Below the pieces are notes generated by a model. That model searched no databases. It saw only the letters and a program-made list of their open reading frames with translations, and was not told where the DNA came from. A program made the translations under genes and the position numbers. From Alicyclobacillus mali (lineage in GTDB: Bacteria; Bacillota; Bacilli; Alicyclobacillales; Alicyclobacillaceae): a stretch of DNA of 64,000 bases. This document shows positions 23,643 to 32,863 of the stretch, piece after piece. The DNA lies in NCBI RefSeq assembly GCF_017329565.1, contig NZ_JAFMTT010000002.1; one strand, 5' to 3'. Each line of letters starts with the position of its first letter. The first letter of the stretch is position 1.

Positions 23643-25839
23643 ACAGTTCAAGCCCCCCCATGCCGCCGAATCCGCCAAAGCCACCGCGACTCGCCGCCGA
23701 ACTCGACGACACGCCGCCCCACGCGCTCGCCGACACGAGCTTGCAGTGCTTTTCGATCCAGGTGACGATCTGGCTGTTGCCTCGCCCGCCGAAGCCACCG
23801 CCGCCGTCGAGGAGGAAGTACTTCACCTTGCCCTCCTCGCATAGCTGCTCGAGCTTCGCGACGGTCATCGCCCCGTCGGATCCCGAGAAGCCTCCCATCG
23901 CCATCACCGGCAGACCTGTCGCGATGATGATGGGCTCTGCGGGCTGGGCGTTCAGCGTCGCCACGAGGAACGATCCCTTGGACGGCCGGTAGTGCGCCAC
24001 CAGGTAGCGAATGAGCTTCTCATACTGCGCGACGTTGTCGTTCTCGCTCGTCCGGCCCGCAACCCCCATGCCACCGCTCGTCGATCCCGCCGGACCCGCC
24101 GCGGGCATCGTGCCGTTTACCCCGTAGAGCGCAGGCGTGAGCGACCAGTACCCCGGCACGGCGAGGAGGGAGAGGAGTCCGATAACGGCGCCCGCGCGCC
24201 GCCAGCGCAAAGACAGCCGCGGAAGGAACAAAAGCGCCGCCGAGAAAGCCGCCAGCGCGACCGTCACCGCGATGAGCGCGGCGCGCACCGTCGGATAGCT
24301 GCGGACCATCAGGCACTCGTAGACGAGATCGAGCAAAACCACGCCGAGCAAGTACCACTTCCAGCGGCCACCCGCCCGGAAGTCGCGCCACATCGCCACG
24401 AGCCCCGCCCCGACCAGCGCGGCGATGGCAGGCGCCAGCGTGATGAGGTAGTACTGGTGGAAGAACCCCGCGACGCTGAAGAACGCGCCGACAGGGATGA
24501 GCCACGCGGCCCAGAAGAGGGTCGCCCGCTCGGCATCCGTCAGCTCGCGGCACCGCTTCCAGCGCACGTTGCGAAGCAGCGGCACAAGGGCGAGGCAGGC
24601 GATGGGCAAAAGCCAGCCGATCTGCGGCCCGAGTTGGGCCTGGAAGAGGCGCAGGACGCCGCGCGTGCCGGTGTCGAACATGCCACCGCCGCCAAAGCCG
24701 CCGCCACCAAAGCCGCCGCCACCAAAGCCACCGCCGAAGCCGTCGCCAAAGCGATGGACGTAGCCGCCCGTCCCGAACGCTCGGCGAAACTCGCCGCTGC
24801 CAAACGGGAACGGCGCCTGACTGCCCTGGCCGCCTGGGAATCCTGCGCCCGATCCGCCGAAGGCCCGGCCTGCCCCGCCTTGCCCCGCGCTTTGACTGCC
24901 GGCCGAACTCGAGCCCGGGAAGGCGCCGCCCGGAAATCCACCCGCGCCCTGCGTGAAGCGGCGTCCGAATTCGCCCGCGCCGGGGAAACGGCCGAACTCC
25001 ATCCTGAAATTTCGTCCGCCGACTCCCATGTTGCCCGTGAGCCGGTTCACGCCGTTGTAACCAAAGATGAGCGTGAATTCGTTGTTGTCGGTGGTGCTGC
25101 CTACGTAAGGGCGCTCGCTCGCAGGCGTCAGTTGCACCACGGTCGCCCAACTGAACGAAATCGCGCCGAGGAGCGCCGTCATGACGCCGAGGTAGGCGAG
25201 TTTCCTGCGCCAGGGAAGTTTGCACGCGACGAAGTAGCCCGCGTAGATGGCAGGCAGGATGAGGTAGGCCTCCATCATCTTCGTGTTAAACGCGAGCCCC
25301 TCCATGACGGCGACGCCTATCAGCGGGCGCAGGCGGTTCGTCTCGATGGCGCGGAACAGGAACCAGGTGGCGAGGAGCATGAGAAACACCAGCATCCCGT
25401 CCACCTGATTGGTGCGGCTCACCGCGACGGCAATGGGCGTGAGCGCCATGGCGGCCGACGCGATGAGACCCGCCACCTTGCCAAAGTGACGCTTGACCAG
25501 CGTGAACATCAGCAGCACGGAGCCCACATCCGCCAGCGCCTGCGGCAGGATGAGAGCCCAGCCGTGAAAGCCGAACACGTAAGCGAATGCAGCCTGAATC
25601 CAAAAGTCAAGAGGCGGCTTGTCGATGGTGATGAAGCCGCCGGGATCGAACGAGGCGAAGAAGAAGTTGTGCCAACTCTCCAGCATGCTGCGCACGGCCG
25701 CAGCGTAGTACTCGTTCGCGTAGCCCTCCTTGTTGAGCGCGTACAGATTGAGGAACAGGGCCACGGCCGCGATAAGTGCGAGCACGCTCCTGTCCCAGGT
25801 CCATCGGCGCTTGGTCTCCAATGCCACTCCACTCCCCAT
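23614..25839 (-). CDS. ykcB: GT39-family membrane glycosyltransferase (YkcB/ArnT-like) with Gly-rich insert
   Basis: About 741 residues. Eleven or more transmembrane helices. The first external loop LNKEGYANEYYAAAVRSM then DPGGFITIDKPPLDFWIQ is the GT39/ArnT/YkcB signature, with acidic and KPP residues that bind the polyprenyl-phosphate sugar. An external region of about 120 residues is extremely Gly/Phe/Ser-rich (GAGGFPGGAFPG, GFGGGGFGGGGFGGGGMF) and another Gly run is near the C-terminus (GGFGGFGGMGG). Start choice is uncertain: ATG 25839 lacks a good ribosome binding site, while GTG 25827 or TTG 25821 fit GGGGAG better. First gene of the operon, behind an unusual array of 11-bp repeats. 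Confidence 0.85.
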   Translation of the reverse strand: MGSGVALETKRRWTWDRSVLALIAAVALFLNLYALNKEGYANEYYAAAVRSMLESWHNFFFASFDPGGFITIDKPPLDFWIQAAFAYVFGFHGWALILPQALADVGSVLLMFTLVKRHFGKVAGLIASAAMALTPIAVAVSRTNQVDGMLVFLMLLATWFLFRAIETNRLRPLIGVAVMEGLAFNTKMMEAYLILPAIYAGYFVACKLPWRRKLAYLGVMTALLGAISFSWATVVQLTPASERPYVGSTTDNNEFTLIFGYNGVNRLTGNMGVGGRNFRMEFGRFPGAGEFGRRFTQGAGGFPGGAFPGSSSAGSQSAGQGGAGRAFGGSGAGFPGGQGSQAPFPFGSGEFRRAFGTGGYVHRFGDGFGGGFGGGGFGGGGFGGGGMFDTGTRGVLRLFQAQLGPQIGWLLPIACLALVPLLRNVRWKRCRELTDAERATLFWAAWLIPVGAFFSVAGFFHQYYLITLAPAIAALVGAGLVAMWRDFRAGGRWKWYLLGVVLLDLVYECLMVRSYPTVRAALIAVTVALAAFSAALLFLPRLSLRWRRAGAVIGLLSLLAVPGYWSLTPALYGVNGTMPAAGPAGSTSGGMGVAGRTSENDNVAQYEKLIRYLVAHYRPSKGSFLVATLNAQPAEPIIIATGLPVMAMGGFSGSDGAMTVAKLEQLCEEGKVKYFLLDGGGGFGGRGNSQIVTWIEKHCKLVSASAWGGVSSSSAASRGGFGGFGGMGGLELYVYTGNAQS
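24694..24738. repeat. 15-bp coding repeat in the GT39 gene
   Basis: Three tandem units of AAAGCCGCCGCCACC (plus-strand text) at 24694, 24709 and 24724 encode GGGGF repeats of the external loop. A likely slippage hotspot. Confidence 0.8.
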
Positions 25840-25880
25840 CTGTGCTCGTGTCGTTGCGTGGACATCATGCGCGAACAACC

Positions 25881-25974
25881 TGAATCGCGTTTGAGCGCAA
25901 GCTGAAAGGATCCTGAGGGCGCCGCTGAACGCAGCCGTTCAACAGCGTTTCAGCCTCGGTTCAGGCCCGTTTCA
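25881..25974. promoter_or_regulatory. Two opposed arrays of 11-bp-spaced half sites
   Basis: TGAA/TGAG begins at 25881, 25892, 25903 and 25914 (exactly 11 bp apart) and again at 25926. TTCA, the reverse complement, begins at 25938, 25949, 25960 and 25971 (again exactly 11 bp apart). One helical turn per unit, with direct repeats, is the layout used by OmpR/PhoP-type response regulators; Streptomyces PHO boxes are 11-nt GTTCA-type units. The array separates the glycosyltransferase operon (minus, start near 25839) from galU (plus, 26037). Confidence 0.6.
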
Positions 25975-26036
25975 GGCTCGGAGAGCAAGATGGCGGTGAT
26001 GGCAACAACTTGGATGGCGAGGAGAGGTTGAGACCG

Positions 26037-26831
26037 ATGCACATTGGCTGCGCCGTCATTCCGGCCGCAGGTCTAGGTACGAGGCTGCGACCGGCGACAC
26101 TGTGGATTCCAAAGGAGATGTTCCCCATCCTGGACACGCCCGCCATCGCATTCGGGCTTGAGGAGGCGCGTATGTCCAAGGTGGCGCGCGTGATTGTCGT
26201 GATCCATCCGGGAAAAAGGATGCTCGTGGACTTCGTGCAAAACTGGGCGAAAGAGCTGCGAGCGAGCAAAGGTGAAGTGCCGGAAATCCAGTTTGTGGTC
26301 CAGGAACGGCCGCTCGGCCTCGGACACGCGGTGTGGAGTGCGAAAGACGCTGTAGGAGAGGAGCCGTTTTACGTCCTCTTGCCGGACGAGCTGTTCTTCG
26401 CCGAGACACCCGCCCTCCTCGCGCTGGGGCGGAACGCACCCGCATCGTGGGCCGCACTCGTGGGAACGCAGAAGGTCCCGCCCGACGAAGTGCACCAGTA
26501 TGGCATGGTCGGATTGTACGAAGGAGCGCGCGTGGTGGAAGTCGTGGAAAAACCGGAGCCGACGCAGGCGCCGTCCAATGTCGCCATGGTGGGGCGATAT
26601 GCGTTTCAGCCGCGCATCTTCGACGCGTTGTCCGAGGCGGCGCCCGATGCGAGCGGCGAGATCCAGTTGACGGACGCCATTCGTCTTCTTCTGCCGGATG
26701 GCGTGTACGCGCAGTGCCTGGCCGGGGAACGATTTGACATCGGCAATCCGTCAGGTTGGGCGCGCGCGGCACAGGCACTGGCGCGCGTCCGGCGGACGGC
26801 CGCAGCATCGCAGAGCGCCGCCCGCTCATAA
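26037..26831 (+). CDS. galU: UTP-glucose-1-phosphate uridylyltransferase
   Basis: 264 residues from ATG 26037. The nucleotide-binding signature CAVIPAAGLGTRLRPATLWIPKEM, split here as VIPAAGLGTRLRPAT plus IPKEMFPI, is diagnostic for GalU/GtaB. Other landmarks are QERPLGLGHAVWSA, YVLLPDELFF and VVEKPEPTQAPSN with the sugar-binding Glu/Lys, and IQLTDAIRLLL. It is somewhat shorter than the typical 290. It makes UDP-glucose for glycolipid and wall polymers. It sits alone on the plus strand, divergent from three membrane glycosyltransferases that could use its product, and shares their repeat-array control region. Confidence 0.9.
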   Translation: MHIGCAVIPAAGLGTRLRPATLWIPKEMFPILDTPAIAFGLEEARMSKVARVIVVIHPGKRMLVDFVQNWAKELRASKGEVPEIQFVVQERPLGLGHAVWSAKDAVGEEPFYVLLPDELFFAETPALLALGRNAPASWAALVGTQKVPPDEVHQYGMVGLYEGARVVEVVEKPEPTQAPSNVAMVGRYAFQPRIFDALSEAAPDASGEIQLTDAIRLLLPDGVYAQCLAGERFDIGNPSGWARAAQALARVRRTAAASQSAARS

Positions 26832-26863
26832 TCCGCCCGGCCGCTTGATTGGGCGCACGCCCG

Positions 26864-28549
26864 CTATGCCTCGGGCCGAGGTCGAAGTGTCCTGCGAACG
26901 ACGGCCACCCTGCGACGCGAGCCTTCGGCCACCGCGGGTGGCGCCGCCTCCGTCGGCGCTTGTGCAGACGCGCCGGTCCGCTTGACGTTGCGCAAGAAGA
27001 ACGACATGGCGAGCGCCACAAGCGCAATTCCAGCCGCCACCAGAAAGCTGTCGTCGATGCCCTCCACGGTGGAGAGGAGTTGCGCCTGGCCGTACATCAG
27101 ATAGGTGACCACGGCCTGCGCCTGTTCCATCGTCATGGACGCCATCGCCTGAAGCGTCTGCGCGAACTGGGACAGCGTGATGTTCAGGAATGGATTGTTC
27201 ATGTTCACCGAATCGACGAGCTGCTGGTAGTGCATGTTGGATCGATCCGTCATGATGGTGATAAGAAGCGACGTGCCGAGCGACGCCGCAATGGTCCGCA
27301 CCGTGTTGGCCGCCGCCGTGCCGTGGCTGTTGTACTGCCGCGGCAGGTGATTCAACCCGGCCGTCATGATGGTCATCATGATGAAGCTCAGCCCGAACAT
27401 GCGAAGCGTGTAGATCCACATGATGTCACGGAGCGGCGTTTGCAGGTTGACGCGGCTCAACTCCCACGTCGTGACGACCGTGATGACAAGTCCCACGATG
27501 GCGAGCGGCCGAATCCCGATTTTATCGAGCAACGCGCCGGAGATGGGCGACATAATGCCCATCAGGATGGCTCCAGGCAGCAGGATCAAACCGGAGTCCA
27601 GCGCCGAATAGCCGCGCACGTCCTGCACGTAGATGGGCGTGAGGAGCGAACCGCCAAACATCGCCATGTTCGCCACACAGCTCACGATGGCCGCGATGGT
27701 GAAGCCGCCGTATCGAAAGACGCGCAGGTTCAGGAGCGGGTGATCCGACGTCAGTTCTCGGACGACAAACAGGATCAGAAATACCACGCCGAGCACAATG
27801 CTCACCAGGACTTCCGCCGCCCCCCAGCCCTTGTTACCCGCCTCGCTGAAGCCATACAAGAGGGCCCCAAGCCCAATGGTGGATGCCGCGAAGCTCCAGA
27901 ACTCAAACTTCGGGAACGTGCGCTCCGTGACATTCTTGAGGAAGACGGACGCCACGACGAGATCGATCACGGCGACGGGCAGCACGATGTAAAACAGCAC
28001 GCGCCACGAGTAATTCTGCACAATCCAGCCGGACAGCGTCGGGCCGACCGCGGGCGCAAAGAACATCGCGATGCCGATGGTGCCCATGGCGCGGCCGCGC
28101 GTCTCCGGCGGATACAGGTTCAGAATGACGGTCATCATGAGCGGCATCATGATGCCTGCTCCAGCCGCCTGGACAATTCGCCCGATGAGCATCACGGGGA
28201 AATCGGGCGCCAACGCACACAGGAGCGTTCCGACGCCGAAAATGAACATGGCCCCAAGAAACAACTGGCGCGTGGTGAACGTGCCAATGAGGAACGCCGT
28301 CATCGGAATGACGATGCCGTTGGTCAAAAGGTAGGCCGTCGACAGCCACTGCACCGTGCTCGCGGACACGTTGAAATCGGCCATGAGCTTCGGCACCGCG
28401 ACGTTCAACAGCGTTTGATTCAAAATGGCCGCAAACGCCCCCAGGATGAGCGAGAAGAGGATGGGGCCCTTGTGCACCACCGGCTCCCCCGTGGGCCCGC
28501 CCGGCCCCGGCTCGAGCGGGCGGCCGGCAATGGTCCGTTCGCCCTGCAT
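26864..28549 (-). CDS. MFS multidrug exporter, DHA2/EmrB family
   Basis: 561 residues with 14 predicted transmembrane helices. Motif A-like and motif C features are present: LNQTLLNVAVPKLMADF in TM1, STVQWLSTAYLLTNGI in TM2, and FFAPAVGPTLSGWIVQNYSWR (antiporter motif C, APAVGPTLSGW) in TM5. It would expel hydrophobic compounds in exchange for protons. The C-terminal 40 residues are basic and Ala/Pro-rich. It lies 12 bp after the HlyD/EmrA-like membrane fusion gene, forming an EmrAB-type pair. Confidence 0.92.
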   Translation of the reverse strand: MQGERTIAGRPLEPGPGGPTGEPVVHKGPILFSLILGAFAAILNQTLLNVAVPKLMADFNVSASTVQWLSTAYLLTNGIVIPMTAFLIGTFTTRQLFLGAMFIFGVGTLLCALAPDFPVMLIGRIVQAAGAGIMMPLMMTVILNLYPPETRGRAMGTIGIAMFFAPAVGPTLSGWIVQNYSWRVLFYIVLPVAVIDLVVASVFLKNVTERTFPKFEFWSFAASTIGLGALLYGFSEAGNKGWGAAEVLVSIVLGVVFLILFVVRELTSDHPLLNLRVFRYGGFTIAAIVSCVANMAMFGGSLLTPIYVQDVRGYSALDSGLILLPGAILMGIMSPISGALLDKIGIRPLAIVGLVITVVTTWELSRVNLQTPLRDIMWIYTLRMFGLSFIMMTIMTAGLNHLPRQYNSHGTAAANTVRTIAASLGTSLLITIMTDRSNMHYQQLVDSVNMNNPFLNITLSQFAQTLQAMASMTMEQAQAVVTYLMYGQAQLLSTVEGIDDSFLVAAGIALVALAMSFFLRNVKRTGASAQAPTEAAPPAVAEGSRRRVAVVRRTLRPRPEA

Positions 28550-28561
28550 GCGCCCACCCCC

Positions 28562-29206
28562 TTACTTGTGAATGCGCACCGTCGCGCTCATCCCCGGCAC
28601 GAGTTGACCTGTGTACGTCTGCAGCCGAATACGCACCGGGATGACCTGGGTCACCTTGGTGAAGTTCGCGTTGTTGTTCGTCTGAGGCAAAAGGGAAAAC
28701 GTGGCCGCGGTCGCGAGGCCAATCTGCTGTACAACACCTTGGAAGGACGTGCCCGGGAACGCGTCCACGTAGACGTCCACGTTCTGGCCGACGTGCACGT
28801 CATTGATGTCCGTCTCCTTGACGTTCGCCGTCACCCAGAGGTCATTCAGGTTGTACGCGTACGCGAGAGGCGTGCCGGCGGCGACGAACTCATGGTTCAC
28901 CGCCTGATTCTGGACAATCGTGGAGGTCTCCGGCGCGGTCACACTGGCCGATGCGCCCTTCGCCCCCGGCACCGAAATGGTGCCAATCACATCTCCGGCC
29001 GAAAACTGCGCGCCTTCGGTTCCGTTCCATGAGGTGAGTTCACCGGAGGCTGGCGCCGTGATGACAATCTGTCGCCCTGTCACCTGCGCGTCGTCCGTCT
29101 TCAGATAGAGCGTCGACTGGTGATAGAAGTAATACCCCACGAACCCAGCCGCGAGGATGACCACGAGGATGATCACCTGGATGAGGAGAAGCCGCCTTGC
29201 ATTCAT
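28562..29206 (-). CDS. HlyD/EmrA-family membrane fusion protein
   Basis: 214 residues. One N-terminal membrane anchor (LLLIQVIILVVILAAGFVGYYF), then LKTDDAQVTGRQIVITAPASGEL, the standard barrel-sandwich entry of EmrA proteins. The alpha hairpin is almost absent (about 30 residues instead of about 100), so it is a short Gram-positive type adaptor. The lipoyl halves VTAPETSTIVQN and the beta-barrel PGTSFQGVVQQIG are readable. It assists the adjacent MFS exporter. GGAGGTG lies 5 bases before the ATG. Upstream, ACTTC/GAAGT arms near 29226-29242 could bind a MarR/TetR regulator. Confidence 0.88.
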   Translation of the reverse strand: MNARRLLLIQVIILVVILAAGFVGYYFYHQSTLYLKTDDAQVTGRQIVITAPASGELTSWNGTEGAQFSAGDVIGTISVPGAKGASASVTAPETSTIVQNQAVNHEFVAAGTPLAYAYNLNDLWVTANVKETDINDVHVGQNVDVYVDAFPGTSFQGVVQQIGLATAATFSLLPQTNNNANFTKVTQVIPVRIRLQTYTGQLVPGMSATVRIHK

Positions 29207-29296
29207 CGGGACACCTCCGCCGAAACTTCGTCAAGTGAAGTGTCCCACGCACGCGCGGCTTCATGCTCACCGCCGCACGCCACCTATTTCCAACCC

Positions 29297-31384
29297 TTAC
29301 GGACTTTGCTCCGGGATTTGATACGCCGGCGAGGACTTCCAGTTCGCCGGGATGGAGGTGTCTGTCCACCCGCTCTTCGGCATGAACGGCGCGTGATGCT
29401 CGTTGAAGTACGCGTCCAGCATTTGCCGCGCGATCACGGCCGAAAACTGGGCGCCGTACCCTCCGCCCGGCGCCATCACAGCCACCGCGACCTGCGGATT
29501 GTTTGCCGGCGCATAACAGATGAAGACCGAGTTGTCGGTCGGCTTGCCCCCGAGCATGATCTGCGCCGTACCCGTCTTGCCCGCCACCTGATACGGAGCT
29601 CCCGCGAACGCGCCGTACGCCGTGCCGTTTGGATTCGACGTCACGCCTATCATGCCGCGCTCCACGAGATTCCACTGCCAATTCGGCGCGTCTAACCGAC
29701 CAGCCACCTTCGGCTTCGCCGTGGACACGGGCTTGGCGCCGTTCGTCGGCGTGCCGTTCGGCCCGTATGCCGCCTGCAAGACGTGCGGTGTCAGGCGGAC
29801 TCCGCGATTGGCAAGCGCGAGCGCGTATTCCGCGAGTTGAAGCGGCGTGAACATCTGCGACTGGCCAATGGCGGCATCCGCCAAACTCGCCGGTGATCCG
29901 TAGTTCGCGTATTCCCCCGTCTTGGCGATGGACCGCTCGCTCGCCTTCAAATCGTACGCGACCTGCCGATTTCCCTGGCGCGAGTCGAGGATATAAAAAG
30001 CGCCGTCGTTCTCGTACGGCAGGTCGATGCCGGTCTTGTAACCGAGGCCAAAGTCCGCCTCACCCTGAAACAGCGCGTTCATGCCCTTCGCCAGATCCGT
30101 ATTGAGATAGTGTTGGTACGATCCGTCCTGCGCCGGCCAGGACCCGCCCTGCGTCGGGCTCGATCCGAACCACTTGCCGAGCCACAGCCCGACCTCGTAG
30201 AAGAACACGTCGCTCGACACCGTCAGCGCCTCGACGGGATCCACGGCGCCGAACGCGAATCCCTCGTCCTCGTTCTTGCGCGACTTCCCGATGTAGATGT
30301 ACCCGTCATCCTGGATGGTGGTCTGCGGATTCACGAGGCCCGCCTTCATCGCGGTCAACAGGTTCGCTGGCTTTACCGTCGATCCCGGATAGTTGATCAT
30401 CGCGATGGCGTTGTTCACCTGTGCCCCCGAGTTCGACACGTAGTGCGCGTGTTGACCGAGCGTGCCCAGCGTGAACCAGTTGGGATCTAAATACGGGTAG
30501 CTGACCATGGCAATGACGCCGCCCGTCTTCACGTCGAGCATGACGGCCGCAGCGTTTTCCACCGCGTTTTTGTTGCTCGCTTTTTGGATCATGTCCTGCA
30601 TGATCATCTGCGCACACGCCTGTTCGTGTCCGTCGAGCGTGAGCTGGAGGTTTTCGCCGTTCTTCGGCGGGATCTCCCCCGCCTGCGCGATGGCATTGCC
30701 GGCGCTGTTGATGGTCACGAGTTCGTAGCCGGGCTTGCCCTGAAGGACAGACTCGTACTGCTCCTCCACGCCGGTCTCCCCGACCTTCTGGCTGTACAGA
30801 TATCCCTTGTACCTGCTCACGTTCTCGGCGGTGATGGCACCGACGTACCCGAGCACCTGCCCGGCGAGATCGCCGAAAGGATACTCGCGGATGTAGTCCT
30901 GGATCACCTGCACGCCGGGGAGCTCGGACTGGTGTTCCACCACGTAGGCCACCTGGCTGAGCGACACGTCGCTTGCGAGGGTCACCTGAATCGAGTCGGT
31001 ATTTGACTTCATCAGGCTGTAGAGCGCCTGGGGCGTCTGGTGCAACACGGGCGCCAGCGCGGCGGCGAGCCGCCTGTACGTCGCATCTGAGGTGGTCGAA
31101 TACCGGTTCATCACGATGGACAGGGATGGTTTATCCCACGCCAGGACCTGACCGTTGGCATCGTAGATCCAGCCGCGCTGCGGGAGAACCGGGATGCGCG
31201 CCTTGGGAATGCTGAGTTCAGCCTGTCGATACGCCTTTCCATTCGAGATCTGCACGTACGCGGCGCGCAGCACAAGGCTCGTGAACGAAAGAAAGGTCAT
31301 GGCGTAAATCACGTGCATGCGAAACTGGCGCTTGCGCCAGCGGCGTTCCTCTTCAGTCAGTTCTTCGCGTTTCCAAAATCGCAT
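29297..31384 (-). CDS. Penicillin-binding protein 2 (class B transpeptidase)
   Basis: 695 residues from ATG 31384 (GAGG upstream). One N-terminal transmembrane helix (about 24-42), a PBP dimerisation domain with RGWIYDANGQVLA, then the transpeptidase domain. The SxxK motif STVK has nucleophile Ser335, the SxN position appears as SSD, and KTGT is at Lys603. An insertion around 290-330 (HYVSNSGAQVNNAI) and a loop near 410-460 are in line with Bacillus PbpA/PbpH. It crosslinks peptidoglycan, probably for rod elongation or spore outgrowth. Divergent from a GT2 gene over a 160-bp gap. Confidence 0.9.
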   Translation of the reverse strand: MRFWKREELTEEERRWRKRQFRMHVIYAMTFLSFTSLVLRAAYVQISNGKAYRQAELSIPKARIPVLPQRGWIYDANGQVLAWDKPSLSIVMNRYSTTSDATYRRLAAALAPVLHQTPQALYSLMKSNTDSIQVTLASDVSLSQVAYVVEHQSELPGVQVIQDYIREYPFGDLAGQVLGYVGAITAENVSRYKGYLYSQKVGETGVEEQYESVLQGKPGYELVTINSAGNAIAQAGEIPPKNGENLQLTLDGHEQACAQMIMQDMIQKASNKNAVENAAAVMLDVKTGGVIAMVSYPYLDPNWFTLGTLGQHAHYVSNSGAQVNNAIAMINYPGSTVKPANLLTAMKAGLVNPQTTIQDDGYIYIGKSRKNEDEGFAFGAVDPVEALTVSSDVFFYEVGLWLGKWFGSSPTQGGSWPAQDGSYQHYLNTDLAKGMNALFQGEADFGLGYKTGIDLPYENDGAFYILDSRQGNRQVAYDLKASERSIAKTGEYANYGSPASLADAAIGQSQMFTPLQLAEYALALANRGVRLTPHVLQAAYGPNGTPTNGAKPVSTAKPKVAGRLDAPNWQWNLVERGMIGVTSNPNGTAYGAFAGAPYQVAGKTGTAQIMLGGKPTDNSVFICYAPANNPQVAVAVMAPGGGYGAQFSAVIARQMLDAYFNEHHAPFMPKSGWTDTSIPANWKSSPAYQIPEQSP

Positions 31385-31475
31385 ACCATAACCTCGTCCT
31401 TTGGTGTGGGCCCAAATCCGGCGCCGTGCGGGCGCGGCGAGATCGGCGTACAATGAAATGGGCAGGCAGGATTTG

Positions 31476-31505
31476 TTGGACTGCGCCCCACGCCTAGATT
31501 ACCAT
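31476..31505 (+). promoter_or_regulatory. Promoter of the GT2 gene
   Basis: TTGGAC (31476-31481), an 18-base spacer and TACCAT (31500-31505), about 40 bases before the ATG. Confidence 0.4.
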
Positions 31506-31545
31506 AAAGTTGTTGATCCCCGCGGGGCGAAAGGGGGATGATCCG

Positions 31546-32739
31546 ATGTTCTCCAACGCCGTGTGGTCCTGGCTTGCGCACGCGCTTCCGCGGGCGGCGT
31601 GGTTGCCCGCCTTGTGCGCGGTGGTGTGGACGGCCATCTTTCTCCGAACCATCCCGGACCTCGTGCGAACGCCGCGCCTTCGGCCCCGTGAGGCCGCGCG
31701 CGCAAGCCCAGAGATGTATGGCCGCGTGAGCATCGTCGTTGCTGCGCGCGACGAGCGGGAGCACATTGCAACCACGCTCGCGTCACTTCTGCGCCAGACG
31801 TACGCGGATCTCGAAATCGTCGCGGTCGATGATCGGTCCTCGGATGGGACGGGCGACGTGATCGACCGGATGGCGGCACGCGACTCGCGCATTGTGCCGG
31901 TGCACATCGGGGAACTGCCGCGCGGGTGGCTGGGCAAAAACCACGCACTGTACCTCGGGGCCATGCGCGCGACGGGCGACTGGCTGCTGTTCGCGGACGC
32001 GGACGTCCGATTCTACCCGGACGCGGTGGAACGGGCCATGGCCTACGCGCACGCGCATCGGTTGCATCACCTGACGGTGGCGCCGAGGCTCATCGCATCG
32101 GGCTACGCGCTGAAGCTGTTGACGGCGGTGTACATCTTCAACTACGTACTGTTCAAGCGGCCCCAGAGCGCGTACCGCAGGCGCACCCGCGCGCACGCCG
32201 GCATCGGCGCGTTCAACCTCGTCAGCCGGGAGGCGTACGAGTGCATCGGCACGCATCGGGCCATCAGCTTGCGCCCCGACGACGACCTCCACCTCGGCAA
32301 ACTTATCAAGCGACACGGATTTCGGCAGCGATTCGTCGTGGCGCAGGACATGATCGAAATCGAGTGGTACCCGAGTTTCCGCTCGATGATCATTGGCATG
32401 GAGAAGGCTCCGCTGCCGGCATTTCACTATTCGGCCGCGCTTCTGACGGCCGCGATGATACTGATGATGGCGCTCTACACCACCCCATTCGCAGGGGCGA
32501 TTGTCGGACCGGGTTGGTATCGGCTGTTGTACCTGTATTGTCTCGTTCTCATGGGAATCTTATATGAACTTCATGCGGTCTTTCTGAGGCTGCCAAAGCA
32601 CCAGTTCCTCATCCTGCCGCTCGGCATGCTGCTGTACAGCTACGCGTTCATCCGTTCGGCGGTGCTGGCGGTTCGTCGGGGAGGGCTTGTGTGGCGGGAC
32701 ACGTTTTACACGTTGCGCGAACTGCGCCGAGGCCTGTGA
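31546..32739 (+). CDS. GT2-family glycosyltransferase, membrane-bound
   Basis: 397 residues from ATG 31546 (AAGGGGG upstream). An N-terminal membrane helix, then a GT-A domain: VSIVVAARDEREHI, EIVAVDDRSSDGTGDVI, GWLGKNHALYLG and LLFADADVRFYPDA with the DxD-like ADADV; the C-terminal part has PDDDLHLGKLIKRHGF with the catalytic acid and a WYPSF loop. Three or four C-terminal helices anchor it. This resembles HpnB and CrtQ-type isoprenoid glycosyltransferases. Because the hopanoid operon lies 9 kb away, a hopanoid or carotenoid substrate is possible but unproven. Confidence 0.82.
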   Translation: MFSNAVWSWLAHALPRAAWLPALCAVVWTAIFLRTIPDLVRTPRLRPREAARASPEMYGRVSIVVAARDEREHIATTLASLLRQTYADLEIVAVDDRSSDGTGDVIDRMAARDSRIVPVHIGELPRGWLGKNHALYLGAMRATGDWLLFADADVRFYPDAVERAMAYAHAHRLHHLTVAPRLIASGYALKLLTAVYIFNYVLFKRPQSAYRRRTRAHAGIGAFNLVSREAYECIGTHRAISLRPDDDLHLGKLIKRHGFRQRFVVAQDMIEIEWYPSFRSMIIGMEKAPLPAFHYSAALLTAAMILMMALYTTPFAGAIVGPGWYRLLYLYCLVLMGILYELHAVFLRLPKHQFLILPLGMLLYSYAFIRSAVLAVRRGGLVWRDTFYTLRELRRGL

Positions 32740-32863
32740 CCTGTCACCCAGGTCCCATGGCCTGGTGCGCTGGCGGCGACGCGAAAGGCGTCCGCATCCC
32801 TCCTCGGGACAGCGGGCGCCTTTGGCGTAGACTGGACCAGCTGAAGCAGGGCACGCGTTTGGT

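Noticed and set aside
29206..29245. TTGACG upstream of the HlyD-like gene as a -35 box
   Set aside because: It lies only about 20 bases from the start codon, leaving no room for a -10 and leader; may instead be part of a regulator site.
31546..32739. Naming this glycosyltransferase hpnB
   Set aside because: It resembles HpnB and CrtQ-like enzymes but is 9 kb from the hopanoid operon on the opposite strand; the symbol is not justified without a search.
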